Part shown: positions 20,551 through 32,574 of the stretch, piece by piece | Position numbering within the stretch: the first letter of the stretch is position 1 | Layout of the letters: every line of letters starts with the position of its first letter | Assembly (NCBI GenBank): GCA_000827325.1 | Contig: KN832881.1 | Location: 704,616-768,615, forward strand | Length of the DNA stretch: 64,000 nucleotides | Direction of reading: 5' to 3' | Origin: Oidiodendron maius Zn | Lineage: Eukaryota > Ascomycota > Leotiomycetes > Myxotrichaceae | Notes under the pieces: model-generated | Databases searched by the model: none | The model's input: the letters and a program-made list of their open reading frames with translations, nothing else | Told to the model about the DNA's origin: nothing | Program-made: the position numbers and the translations under genes

Positions 20551-22612
20551 GAGGAGAGGTTCACGTAAACTCGCCTCCGCATTTCCCTGGGTCCGTTGTC
20601 GCCTACAGAGTTGCTTGGGGAGATACCCATGAGACAAGGGATATCACACCGGGCAGAGCAGAGACACTGTGGTTTTCTGGTCTTGGGCCATGACAAATTC
20701 ACTAATTTTCGAGCCGAGATCAGGTATCAACGATCTTGATCGGCCTCATTTTCGGCCTGAGGATGTGTGGGAATTACGAGCTGGAAGTGAAGAGCCAGAC
20801 GGTTTGTCTCGCTATTGGCGTATCTATTGTGGATAGGTCGAGGAGCTGAGTGCCAACAGATCAGGTGGGCTCCTTCCATACCCTCAGCCCAATCCAAAGA
20901 GCAGCTCGTGGGGCCGGCCCCAATATGGACGATTTTCGGGCAGGAGCTTTGTGGCCAATGGTTTTTGTGTAACCTGATGGCTGAAATCACAGTTCGCACG
21001 CTGAGCCACATGGCGGAGCCACGCCCAGGGCCCCTGACTAGTCGCGTTTGCACGACCAAAGGAGAAGCTCATGCACGGTGCAAGTTGCACCGGACTGTCA
21101 GCAGGAGTACTGTAGATTATCGTCCGATCCGGGGGTCAGACGGCACTTGCTCTGCTACTTCCAATAACCCCCGCAACAACGCGAGTCTGGCTTGCGCTAC
21201 TCCGAAAGGGGAGTATCTTGACGACCCTGGAGATGGGGAGCTGCGGGCCGGGAGAGAAGGAGCAGGAGCAGGCCATGACGACGGCGTTGGCAGCGCACCG
21301 CCATGAAGCCCACCCCGTGCATTATAGGAGAGGCCAGAAGAGGGCAGAAAAGGGCAGGAAAAGCATTCTCGTCTCCCGCCGACAAGCGCTGGGCCGCTTG
21401 GACGATGTCCTGCATTTATTCTGCCGGGTCTATCTGCACAAGCCGCCCAATGCGGTAAGATGAGATGCCACTCCCATGAGCCCCCCCGACGGCACCTCAA
21501 TAACGAGGCCATGCGGCCAGCATCTGGGGGCCGCGTTAGACCTGCTGCAACATGCTGTATCACCTCTGTCATTCCGTACCCAAGCCAATGCGGACTGACT
21601 GCACCTCTAGTCACAGTTCCAAGGCGCGCGGTTAGTCGACGACTAAGCCCACTTTCCCTCCTTTCTCATCGCGACGTGATTCGCACTCGGCCCCACTGCC
21701 CTTGCCCGTGGCAATATCGCGAACCAAACCCTCGGGTCAGTCACTTGGGAGACGGAATAAATCACGTTACGAGCGAGGCACACACCCCCTTCTCCCCTTC
21801 TGTGAGCCTTTCAGGATGCTGCGGTGGCGCAGAACTGAACGCAAGGTCCTTTTGTGATAGCCGCCCCACCCTCCTTCTGACCAGCGCTCAGCACCTGTAG
21901 GGGCTGGGCAAGGCTGATTGATGGAGGAGGAAGCTCTGTCGAGATAGTCTGCCGGCTGGTGCGGACGGATCCAACCGTGCCACGATGGATTATTTCCCGG
22001 TTGTGCGCAAGAACTGCTCTGCTCGCCATGGCTCTCTGTGACTTCCCGCGATGTGCTCGCACTCGCCTCACGGCAGTCAGACCGTCGGTCCCGGTTGATC
22101 CCTACGCTGCTCTGCCCTACGAAGTGCACGACGGCTGTGATTCCTACCCCCCGCACTCAGCTCTTCCTCCGGAGGGTAGACTAGGCCAGGCGCTTGTCTA
22201 GGACCTCGTACAGGAAGAAGTATCATAGGCGCCGCCGCTGCTGCTTTTAACCCTCCTGGCCTTGCTGGCCCCTCCCCTTGCGACCCCCCAATGCCTAACG
22301 ACGGGCCTCTAAGGTGGATAGCATGGCACTGGCCAGCGCGCAATGTTGATCCCTTAGGCTTGGCCAAAAAAGGAGAGGGTGCCCCCCTCCCCCCCCGCTG
22401 CCTGCATCCTAGACAGACCGTTAGAGAACATCCCCTCACCGGCGACCTCCATCGGCTCCTTTTCTATATAGCCCAAGGCAGATACTCCCCATCCCTTGAA
22501 TGCTATCCTGATTCCTCGTTCAGATAACATAAATAATTACCCGTCGCCGTTAGCAGGCCTAGACCCTCATACACCTCCTCCCTCCCACGCATCAACCCCC
22601 TTCTATACTCCT
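20551..22612. other. GC-rich spacer and upstream region of the Myb-like gene
   Basis: Many overlapping open frames exist on both strands between 20727 and 22440, as expected for GC-rich non-coding DNA; none shows a domain. A possible TATA-like element (TCTATATAG) lies near 22462, followed by C/T-rich sequence that could be the 5' leader of the gene at 22680. Confidence 0.45.
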
Positions 22613-22669
22613 ATGTCAGTTCGTACGCGCAGTTCCACTACAATCCAAGCATACCTTGGACGAGAATAG
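22613..22669 (+). promoter_or_regulatory. Upstream open reading frame (18 codons) in the leader of the Myb-like gene
   Basis: ATG at 22613 opens a frame of 18 codons that closes with TAG at 22667-22669, only 10 bases before the proposed main ATG at 22680 and in a different frame. If transcribed, it would reduce or condition translation of the main frame. It could instead be part of a 5' exon if an unseen intron exists. Confidence 0.5.
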
Positions 22670-22679
22670 CCAAGCACCA

Positions 22680-24168
22680 ATGTCTGCCATGGGAGAGTCG
22701 TACTACAACATACACGCGGCAAGAACACATCTCCACAACCAGGATCTGAGCCCATACTCACCTGTATGTTTATCCAACATCTCTCGTCTCTATAGAAGCT
22801 ACACAGCCTCAGGTTCTGACTATTTATATAAGGTCTCTTCATTTAACTCGCCCATACAATACGACTCATCTCTGATAACACCCGTATCTCTAACACAATC
22901 TCTCCCCGTTCTGTCAACATCTACTGTTTCTTCACCAAGAGACCTAGAGGCTAAACTATCTCCAAGTCCAATGTCTCCTACCTATCCTTGGCTAGGATGT
23001 GACGATGACTATGACGAAGGGCACAAATCCACAGAGATGAAGCACAAAGACCCTCCGGGCACCCGTCGCATCTCAGCATCTGATAATTCCTTTCCAGCCT
23101 CGCCTGTAGTTTGCTACACGCCATACTTCGGCCAGTTTGGTGTGTCTGCGACTCCTGTCTCCGCAACAAGCTCTTCAGTGAGCCTCGTCCCTAGCCCAAG
23201 GATGAATCCAGCCAACAGTCTTTCTAGCGGGGAAAAGCCTTCTGGGCGTGTTGCCTCTCCACGGATGAACCAGAACTACTTGGGCCACACCCCTTCCATA
23301 GTTCTCCTTTCCACGCCTCACACATTATCTGTACGGCAGTCGTCACACGATGATGGTAGAGACTATCGCCAAGCTTCCCTCCAACCAGTCTCTCCAAGGT
23401 CGATGACAAATTCATCATCCCGTGAAACTTTAGGGGCCTTGCCAAACCGCCGAAAGCGAAAGCCCGTAAGGGATGATCGAGACGGGGAGATTGTTCTCTC
23501 GGGAGAGATGACCACGGAGGAGCAAATTCTAATGCAGCTGACAGAGCATGAACACCTTCCATGGAAGGAAGTGGCTGTCAGGTTTAAGGAGCAAACAGGA
23601 AAGAGCATGAAAGTACCAGCGTTACAGATGAGAAAAAAGAGGCTGGTTGAGCGCTTGCGAGTTTGGACGCCCTCTGAGGTAACGTTGCCCAGCTCTCCCT
23701 CCTTCTTATACTTGATGTATCCCTAAAACTGTTGTTATTTTTCTAATACATCGATAGGAACAGGCTCTGGTTATGGCCTGGGAAGAATATAGTCGTTCAA
23801 AGTGGGAAACCATTGCAAGCAATATGCCCAAGTACGGCTGCCCAGAAAAATGGCCCAAGGAACTTGTACAGAAGAAGTGGCAGGAGATGCATCCCGGTGA
23901 GGATGCGCCTTCTGTTCCAGACTACGAGTCTAAGTGGGGAGGTGAACAAACATCTTGGTCGGATGGAGGCGAGAGTCGGAGCCACAGCCTGCACGAAGGT
24001 GACGGAAGCATCCACATCGCCACCACCAGCAGCAGAACTTCAACAGTAGATGGTGCTCGCAGCAGAGCTGGGAGCGGCGCTGCATCTCCCATACCATTCC
24101 CCCCGCCGCAGCAGCACATTGTGTATGAGAATCAACAACAGCATAGAGTTTGGGGACCTGGACATTAA
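22680..24168 (+). CDS. Myb/SANT-like fungal regulator
   Basis: Exons 22680-23678 and 23758-24168 (intron 79 nt, phase 0, GTAACG to ATAG) give 469 residues. The first 270 residues are low-complexity and rich in Ser, Pro and Thr, with repeated short SPRMN motifs. A basic patch (NRRKRKPVRDDRD) precedes a helical region from about 277: EEQILMQLTEHEHLPWKEVA, RFKEQTGKSMKVPALQMRKK. After the splice comes a second helical region, WTPSEEQALVMAWEEYSRSK, WETIASNMPKYG, with regularly spaced tryptophans typical of Myb/SANT folds. The tail is Ser- and Gln-rich. The role is presumably DNA binding and transcriptional control in the nucleus; no orthologue with known function comes to mind. The ATG at 22680 is followed by another in frame at 22689. 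Confidence 0.75.
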
Positions 24169-27100
24169 TGATTTCGCTGTCCTTAGGATGGGCTATACGT
24201 TCAGGAAGCTGGGGTTGGAATGGTCTACAGCGTAAGGAGAGGCAACCTAAAGGAGTTTACTGGGGCAAGAAAAGAATGCACGCGGAGTACGACGGATAGA
24301 CACGGTTCCAAGTTAGATATCTCGCGATTTCCCAATTCGCACATATTTCACCAACATGTATGATTTTAGCTACGAGACGCACAAAGAGAGTAGATTTCCA
24401 AGCCTCCATAACCAACCGCACTGCACTGCCCAGAGTATAAATTGGACATGAACTCTTCCTCTCCAATCTCCCGCGACTGGAGGAAAGCGAGCAAAGGCAA
24501 GTACAGGAAGCTCAGTGGGCCGCGAGCCATGATGGGATGCGGCGTAGCACGGCAGAGCCCCCATCCCAGCGTCAATTTGTGCAGCTGTGCAATCACCAGG
24601 TCTAGAATCGAGGCTGGAGCCAGGCAGTGGTTGGCATCAGGGCATCGAGACGAAATTGCGGAGCAGTCTATTCGGCAGCAGGTGGTACGTTACAGCCTGC
24701 GGGTCCGCAAGCACAGCTGGGTCCCTGTCGCGTTATCTCAAATAAAGAAGCTCTCTCCAGTACTCGGCGAGCTCTCTCTCTTCGCCTGAAGCGTTAGGTC
24801 TAGCCTGCCACGAGCCGCGAACCGGCCTGCAAGCAGCCACGGACGCGGGAGGGTTTCTGTGCGACCCCATTTCTCATCGCGGCAGATGCGACACCACCCC
24901 CCGGAGATAAAATTAATCTCCCTCTGGTCACGGTTAGAGGGCATAACCACCCGCGTTGCAGGTCTCCCTTTGCGCAGGTACTGTTCCAGAGCGACACGGG
25001 ACAGCCCAGGCAGCGTAGAAGAGATCTCTCGATTCCCTCCAAGCTCAGCCGTTCCTCGTCGCTTGAGGTCGCAAACGGCAATGACGCGGCCCAGGGGGGG
25101 GTCTGGGGATGTCACAGTCTGCCACTAGAGAGACGACCGGGCGCTCTGCGACGTGGTTCGTGGAAAGAGAGCTCCAGGGCCCGCAGCTGGGCTGTAAGAG
25201 CAGCGCGGTACTTTTTCGTTCGAGAAACACTCTTGCGCTGCGGGCTCTAACTCGGTAAAAAAAGGGGAGGGGGGGGCCGGGTTGAGGGACACATGGGAGG
25301 CCGGTCGTCGCCGCGCCCGCAAGATCATGCTACTTTAAGGACGCCCTACCAGCACGGTTCACCTGGTAAGCACATTGTTCCCCCTGCCGTGCAGATGCCA
25401 GGACTGTTTTATCCAGATCGACCCTAGATTTACTCCACAGCCGGCCAAGATGATTCGCTGCGATTGGCCTGATCCCGTTAAGGCTCCCTTGCGCATGGGT
25501 GCTGCTCCGAACGGGCCTGACACAGGACGGACGGGTTACAGCCCCCCGCCGCTCGTAAATGCGCGGTACTTTTGCAATCACCTCCCTCCACTGTATATGC
25601 GCCACGATGGCAGCTACTGCGGCGGCCTATTCACTTTGGCGACTGGCATCGCGCCCTCCTGACGCGTCCGGCACTCTAGCCTTTCTGCGGACGCCTAGAG
25701 ATAGCAAATTGGCGGTAGGCAGGGATGACATGTTGGAGAGGTGCGATGACTGTAGGCCAGTCAGAGGCACGCGCCTGTCAGCCGCTGCCGATTATCCCTT
25801 CGGGCAGTCGACGTGTGTGATTCCCGCTGACGACAGGGCATCTGCATGGCTGGCGGGCCAGGGCTATGTGCAGTGCAAAAGTCCCTCCAAAAAGACCCTA
25901 CTTTAATGAACTTTCATCCTCAGGATGGCAAAGGCCGTCCTGTCTGCCTGGCTCGCGACCGACAACCACACCATCCGCGAGGATCCAAGGCAGATGATTT
26001 GGAAGTGGCCCTTCCAGAACGGATCCTATGGTTCTCAAGACCCTGCGACTGCTTCACTGCCGTGCAAAATTCCCTGCCTAGCGTTCGTGCTCGCTGTTCC
26101 CCGGTCACGGAGTCGCCCTGCGCAAATGCCTCCGCGCCGGATGTGATTTTGAAAGCAGCGATCCTGCCGGAGCTACACGGACGTCACAGAGCGCGCCCTT
26201 GATCTTGCTAACCTGCGAGACCTATGTGGCCGCATCTCAAAACGATTAGCAGCGACTATCTCGCAGCGCACACTGGGCAGGAGCATTAGCGCTCTGCATA
26301 TAGACGCTCAGCCTTCGGTCGCCTACCACACAACACATCTCCTCCTACACCTTCGACCCCAAGCTCCAAGAAATATCCGAGAGACCAACTGACTGACAAA
26401 TATGTAGAGCAGACGCGTCTAAAAATGGAAAGAAAGAACGAAAGGCGCCCTGTCACGCTATACCACTTGCCAGCTAGACTTGCGAGAGACGCAGCCCGGC
26501 AATGTTGTCATATCTAGGGGTGGAGAGAGAAAATCTTGGGATTCGTACTCGTTCCTCACCTCCGCACGTGCTGGTGGGCGCCCCAAGGCTGAAGCTGGTG
26601 ACACTGAGCGCAGTGCCGATACTAAGGCCGTATTCCCGCCAATCAGGCTATGGTAAAGCATCTCAATCACCTGTCCTTGAGTGGCATGGGTTCGGAAGGC
26701 AACCCGTAGACTCCCTCCTGTAACTATGTGGGCTCTGCTGGGGATGCCTTCGGGAACTCGGGCATTCGGCGGTATGCGAAGGCGGTGAAGGGCTGCGAAG
26801 ATATCCATGAAGCCATGGTCCCGGGTCGTGTACCAGGCATATTTGGGACCTCTCCCTTGGGAATGAAGTACAGTAAAGGAGGTGAAGACGCCCGTCAACA
26901 GGCATCCGATGCTGGGACCTCCCTTTCTCGGCTTTCTCGGGACTCCTTGCGTGGGGCGAGTTGTCAAGCATCGGGCAAGCCGTAGCGGCCGCCTTAGCGC
27001 AAATCCCCCCCTATTTACGCGAGGCGCACTGGACTCGCGCTGTCTTATGCGGAGTCGGGAGTGTCATCATACAGTACAGTAATGATACCGTCGTACTATA

Positions 27101-27772
27101 AACACAGTAGTGCTGTGCAGATACCCTTCCGAAAGCTTGAATGCCATGATGCACCTGGAAAGCTGCCTCGCCATGCCATGGAGAGAAGCACCTCCAAATT
27201 GAGATCTCCTGCCGCCTGCCCCTACCCAAGATAGTGTCCTAGCATATCGCGGAATTTCGGCGAAGGCCCAGTTTGGGCCAGATAGGCGGGAACTGCTTGA
27301 GATTCATCCCTGGATAACCAGCGGCCTCATGGAGCATATGTCATGATGGTCAGTGTTCCACGGGAACGGCTCGCACACTCCCGATTCCCCGGGCATTGAA
27401 GGGCAGCAAGGTCGTGGACACACCTTCCCTTTATTGCCCTTGACAGCGACAATAATGGGGGTGGAGGGTCGATTTTTCGCCTGATTCCTCGACTGAGACG
27501 GCTGGGAGTTTTACGATGCGGCGCCGCCGTGTGGTCCGGGCGGAATGACGACGACGCGCTCCGACCCCATCACGCAATAGAGAAAAATTCTGGTGGTGGA
27601 AAAATGTTCTACAAGGATAATTAGCCTGTTAATGTTATCATAGTACAGTATGTGCTAGCGCTTTCTCTTCGAATGAAGTTCCATGCAACTAAAGTTAGAT
27701 TTTGGCTTAGCTTTGCAGTCTTGTTTTATTGTTTTTCATTTTGATTTTGCGAACTCTTTGGGGTCGGGAGGG
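24169..27772. other. GC-rich gene-free region before the assembly gap
   Basis: About 3.6 kb. From roughly 24460 to 27560 the sequence is GC-rich and full of overlapping frames in all phases, the longest 26967-26458 on the minus strand (169 codons). None has domains, low-entropy codon use or introns with good signals. It could contain a non-coding transcript or be GC-rich intergenic DNA. No tRNA or 5S rRNA signature was seen. Confidence 0.4.
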
Positions 27773-28005
27773 NNNNNNNNNNNNNNNNNNNNNNNNNNNN
27801 NNNNNNNNNNNNNNNNNNNNNNNNNNNNNNNNNNNNNNNNNNNNNNNNNNNNNNNNNNNNNNNNNNNNNNNNNNNNNNNNNNNNNNNNNNNNNNNNNNNN
27901 NNNNNNNNNNNNNNNNNNNNNNNNNNNNNNNNNNNNNNNNNNNNNNNNNNNNNNNNNNNNNNNNNNNNNNNNNNNNNNNNNNNNNNNNNNNNNNNNNNNN
28001 NNNNN
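27773..28005. other. Assembly gap (233 N)
   Basis: A run of undetermined bases flanked on the left by GGGAGGG and on the right by seven G, so the assembly probably broke at a G homopolymer. Open frames spanning it are artefacts. Confidence 0.98.
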
Positions 28006-28060
28006 GGGGGGGTTGGTGCGGTTTGGAAATTATGATGGTAGATACCAAGGAGCTCCAAGT

Positions 28061-28091
28061 AAATAAATAAATAAATATATATATATATATA
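28061..28091. repeat. Microsatellite (AAAT)n followed by (AT)n
   Basis: Four AAAT units run directly into about eight AT dinucleotides, just right of the assembly gap. Confidence 0.9.
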
Positions 28092-30065
28092 CATTTCGTC
28101 TTTTATAACGTTGCTATGGCATATATATATGTTCGTGCCTCTTTGGAATTTTCCTTTATTACTCTCTCCCTTTCTTATATATACTAAAAGCAATTTGTGA
28201 ATTTTGGGAATTTCTGGATAGGTCAAATTAAAATTTGAAACGAAAGTATCTGAAATCGACTGCCCACAACTTTTTCGTATCCTCGGCGGAAATTTTGTAG
28301 AATTTTGTTCTGGAGTGTAGTGAGCTACCATCATGAATACTTTACATGTCTTCTATGCCCTACAAAGGAAGCCTAAAGACCGAACGGGCAACTCCTTTAC
28401 TATACTTTACGATGACACTTGATAGCTGGAACATAATCTTAGCCATATATTGTTATCCTAATATCATCATTGAGCTCCTACTTTCCTTCTAACTCTCATG
28501 CTAGGCTCTCAATGAGCCGTTTCGCTAATCCCACTGCATACTCGACTTGAAATTATCACAAGACTTCTTCCACAAATTTAATCATTCTCTGGATATTGCT
28601 CATGTAAGTTAGGACTGAAGAGGTGATTGATGGTCCTAATCCAACGCCGCAAGGGAAATTGTCCGTCGTCAAACTCAGTTTTTCAGGTGGAAGTTTTCGC
28701 TTCCTCTGCAAATATGCCCTACCAACGGATTACAGTGCCCTCACCATGTTACACAACATGTCACTATGTTCCACGACAACCCCGTATACTCTGCAGCATG
28801 ATGAAGTGAATCCGAAGTGCCGACATGAGCAAGGATTGCTCGCACTAAAGATCTATAACAACAAGTTGCATGCATTCACGGGAAGGCTAAGAAAGTGCGG
28901 GGAGAATGAGAGCCATGAGATTTGCGCATGCATGGAGATCTCCCTGCTGCGTTAACATCCCAGTCCTGTCCAACGATGCTTACCGCATTAGAGAGTACCA
29001 ATTCCAAGCTCCAAATAGAGGCTTTCTGATGAATACTAAGTCAGGATAATCGAAGCAAGTCGAATCAACTGGGCTATGGGAGAATGACGCTATATAAAAA
29101 TAAGATATACGGCAAGGTCTTGAACAAGAAAAATTCTCACCTGTACCGTTAGAAAGCAACGGGAGTATATATACTTGGAGTATACTTCCTGCAACTATGC
29201 CAGGCTAGTTATGTGCGATGACTTGCATCAATATCCCGTCGACGCCAAGTCGTGCAAGGATCATAATGCAATGTCTGTTGGCTTTGGTTCTTTGTGATAC
29301 CCCAACCTACCACGTGGATAACATCTCACCCGATAGGGTAACTTGATCCTGGTGCCAAAATATTCCTATCGACGCATAGAACTCAACATTTTCTTAGAAT
29401 AGTTTTGTGCAACCTAGAACATTCGAGAAAAGATGAGGAAGCTCCGACCACACTTCGTTCCTGACCCAGGCTGTATAGAGCCTGAGAGTCGATAATTCAT
29501 AGGGGGAATAGAAAAATCCATGTACTTGTGGTAAGCAGCCGAGTGAGCTTTCGGCATGCCTCAGCACCAAACATAAGTGCTAAAAAGGTGATTTTCCCTC
29601 GAGAGTGGAACGAGAATCCCTGTCTGATATGCTCTCTACCTCGTTACGTGTACCGTGACTACACGCTAGAAAAGTGAATACACCTTCAGATTTACCACAC
29701 ACTAAGAGGCTCTATGCAAAGAGCAGTTTGGAGGATGAAGAAAGATCCCTTGATACGCTCCTAGAACGATGGGATAGGAGAAAGCAGTGCCAGTTCCCAC
29801 ATGGGAGCTCCCTTCAGGATCCTTCTTTCTCGCACATAGTGACAATATGCAGGGGTAAATAAGGTTTGTATTGTCGCGTGAAGCTGTTTCAATGTAAATT
29901 CAAATACAGATAAGATTTCATATGAATACCAAAGATTTGGAATGCGATGTGGAATCAGCGTTGTGGCTGATGTCTGCGCCCCTCTTTTGTCAGCCGAAGC
30001 TTCCAAGCGACCCCTCAATGACGACAAATTCCTCGGCCGCAAAATCAACGCCAAAAGAGCCCGAA
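28092..30065. other. AT-rich gene-free region
   Basis: About 2 kb with no recognisable protein. Open frames at 28623-28955 and 29674-29862 (+) lack similarity and splice support. The end of the region leads into the MsrA promoter. Confidence 0.45.
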
Positions 30066-30073
30066 TATATAAA
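30066..30073 (+). promoter_or_regulatory. TATA box of the MsrA gene
   Basis: TATATAAA lies 152 bases upstream of the ATG at 30225. Its position argues that transcription starts downstream of the in-frame ATG at 29922 and that the shorter protein is the real one. Confidence 0.55.
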
Positions 30074-30224
30074 CAACAAAGATAGTCCACAGATTCTCAT
30101 CAAAAAGCCCGCTGCTTCGATACAATTCCGTCCTCAGCCCCATTGCCTACCTGTAGTTAAACGCAAACAATATTATATCTCTATTCACACCTCGTTTTCC
30201 CTCCACCTTTATCTCGATAATCTC

Positions 30225-30920
30225 ATGGCGTCCGGAATGCCGTCTTTTATCTCGCGCCTCTTCCGGCCCTTCAGCTCATCAACGAGCCTAGGGGTGAGTT
30301 CAAATGGAGGTGGCAGCTCAATCATATCTCCTGAAGGCGCTGCCAAAGCCACTGTCGCAGCAGGCTGCTTTTGGGGCGTCGAACACTTGTACCGGAAAGA
30401 GTTCACAAACAAGGGACTGTATGATGCGCGGGTAGGTTATATCGGAGGGGATGTGAAGAGTCCGAGTTATCGCGCCGTTTGCACGGGACGCACTGGACGT
30501 AAGTAAACCTCATTTTCTTTAACTATGATATTTTGAACAGTGATGCTAACGAGATTGATACTAGACGCCGAAGCTCTCCAGGTCACCTATGACCCCTCCA
30601 AGATCACCTATAGACAACTTTTGGAATTCTTCTACCGGATGCACGATCCTACTTCTCTGAACAGCCAAGGCCCGGATAGAGGCACCCAGTACAGATCAGG
30701 CATCTTCTTCCACAATGCCGAGCAGGAGAAGGTGGCCAAGGAGGTGACCCAGCTAGTTAATGAGAAGTGGTGGAAGGGCAAGGTAGTCACGGAAATCCTG
30801 CCTGCTGGCGAGTGGTGGGATGCAGAAGAATATCATCAGAAGTATTTGGAACCTGGACACAACCCGGATGGATATGAGTGCCCAAGTCATATTTTGAGGA
30901 ACTTCCCTCCGTTGGAATAA
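30225..30920 (+). CDS. MSRA: Peptide methionine-S-sulfoxide reductase MsrA
   Basis: Reduces methionine-S-sulfoxide in free or protein-bound form, using thioredoxin, to repair oxidative damage. Exons 30225-30498 and 30565-30920 (intron 66 nt with CTAAC branch site, phase 1, creating TGHAEALQV) give 209 residues. The catalytic motif GCFWG places the nucleophilic cysteine at residue 48, followed by GYIGGD, the conserved [18 protein letters not shown] and GTQYRSGIF. The N-terminal 38 residues are Ser/Arg-rich ([12 protein letters not shown]) and could be a mitochondrial targeting peptide. The open frame extends upstream to an ATG at 29922, but that part looks non-coding and contains the TATA box. 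The C-terminal region lacks the paired resolving cysteines of some bacterial MsrA but retains one cysteine (YECPSH). Confidence 0.93.
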
Positions 30921-31445
30921 TTGGTTGAGCGAAAACGGCACGAGGTATAAAGTATTTGCCAAACATGCGAGACGGAGGATGAAGTTCAACAGGCACTTCC
31001 TGTCTTCAACTGGGAAGCGCGTTTATAGCGATCTGTGGGCGCAAGGTGTTGATGTAACTTAGAGCTGGTTTTAGTTTATTGCTCCTTAACGAAGAGAAAT
31101 ACCATACATAAAAGAACCTATTACCTTGGACATGCAGACAGAATTAATATTACTGTCGTACTATATTTCATATCTTCGATGTTCCCTGAGAATTTTTTCT
31201 AAAGAATAAAACATATTCCACTATCTCGTACCCAGAGTGAACTTGTCACCTTTAGCTTTGAATTCAATTTACGAATTTTTTTCTTTGCTTAACTGTTTTA
31301 CACGTACAAGAGAGAGGAGACTATCGATATATTTAGTGCAATAATCTTAAGCAACCCGAGTTCTCTTTAACCCCAGAATACCACCTTGCTCGAACAAGCG
31401 ATCTTTTAACACATAATTTCGTCCCACTACTTCTACGTTCGACCT
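30921..31445. other. Convergent 3' spacer
   Basis: 3' regions of the convergent MsrA and TMBIM5-like genes. AT-rich, no gene seen. Confidence 0.5.
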
Positions 31446-32574
31446 CTACTTCCTTCGGTTCTGTTGCATCATCAATATTTGAACCATTCGAATGAAGATG
31501 TTCAGGAAATCTAATTCCAGGCTGATGCTCTCATTCACAGCATCCTTGCGAATCACGCCTCGCTCGGCCATCCGGGCATGGTAGAGAATCTTCTGCACAT
31601 CGTAGAGAGTGAAACCGCCGAAAACGGCTAGACCGCCATACAACCAGATGTTCTCAGTGAAGGCTAGTGTTCGGACAGCGGTAGCGGGGAGGACGAGAGG
31701 AGCGAACCCAGAGACGGCTACAATGGCCACACCAGCGAGGAGTGGGCCTCCCAGGTACAGATATTTCTCTTGCTTAGCGGTGGCACCAATAAATGAGATG
31801 GATCCCATCATGGCAACTGTGTAGAGACCAGCGCGCGCGATAAGAGCTGGTGGTGCCATGAAGAGGAGAGGAGCAAGGAGAGCACCTTGGGTAACATTGA
31901 AAGCAGACCAAAGACCGTATTTTTGGATGTAACTGGAGAAGGGTTAGTAATATTTTATAAAAAAGCCCTTTTTGTACTCACTTGCTTGGGTCAGTTGCTC
32001 TTGTTCCCATCATTGTGCCAACACTAAGAGCAAGACCACCGATCATGACAATCCAAGGGTTAGTGGCCATGAGCCTGTACGTAAATCCACTTTGGAACAT
32101 GGCTCTGGCAGAGAGGCCGATGATACCAACCCCCAACCCAGTGTGCATGAAAGTATCGTTCAAATATGATCTCTCATATGGAGGCATTCCACCATCTTCA
32201 CGTGTCTCCCTATTAAAAATCTGCACACCCAGAAGTTAGCATTCGCCACGCTGTTGTAGCTTCGAATGTCTACATACCACATTTAATGCAATTAGAGTGC
32301 CTCCAAACATCGCCCCTCCTATCAGCAGCTTCTGTCCCAAGTTGCCTGCAGTCGCAGTGGGGGAAGAAGTCTGCTGAATATACGTTCTCGATTGCCGAAA
32401 CGCATTCCGTGCCTTCGCGAGCGTGCTGATAGGTGTGTTCGCTCTTGAAGTGAAGAAGTTGGCTGCCGGTCTTGAGTGGTGGAAAGCTCGGATCGGGGTT
32501 GATTTGAATGCAGATTTCGAGACATAACCTAGGGTCGAGGTAAGCCGAAAAGGCTGGCGCATCGTGAATGCCAT
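31446..32574 (-). CDS. Mitochondrial Bax-inhibitor-1 family protein (GHITM/TMBIM5-like)
   Basis: Exons on the minus strand are 32574-32278, 32220-31982 and 31932-31446, giving 340 residues; introns of 57 and 49 nt join ALNV to IFNRET and DPSN to YIQKYG. The N-terminus is rich in Arg, Ser and Thr without acidic residues (MAFTMRQPFRLTSTLGY), as expected of a matrix-targeting presequence. The rest is a multispanning BI-1 domain of about seven hydrophobic segments, including GLGVGIIGLSARAMF, GPLLAGVAIVAVSGFAPLVL and IWLYGGLAVFGGFTLYDVQK. The DVQK and ELDFLNIFIRM motifs near the C-terminus are family hallmarks. Animal TMBIM5 resides in the inner mitochondrial membrane and affects cristae structure and cation exchange; the fungal role is inferred. 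The alternative upstream start in the frame at 32619 is not an ATG-supported choice that preserves the presequence. Confidence 0.9.

Noticed and set aside
26458-26967. 169-codon minus-strand frame in the GC-rich region
   Set aside because: Overlaps other long frames on both strands, no domain or coding-like composition; long frames are expected by chance in GC-rich DNA.
27683-28334. Open frames across the assembly gap
   Set aside because: They consist mostly of undetermined residues.
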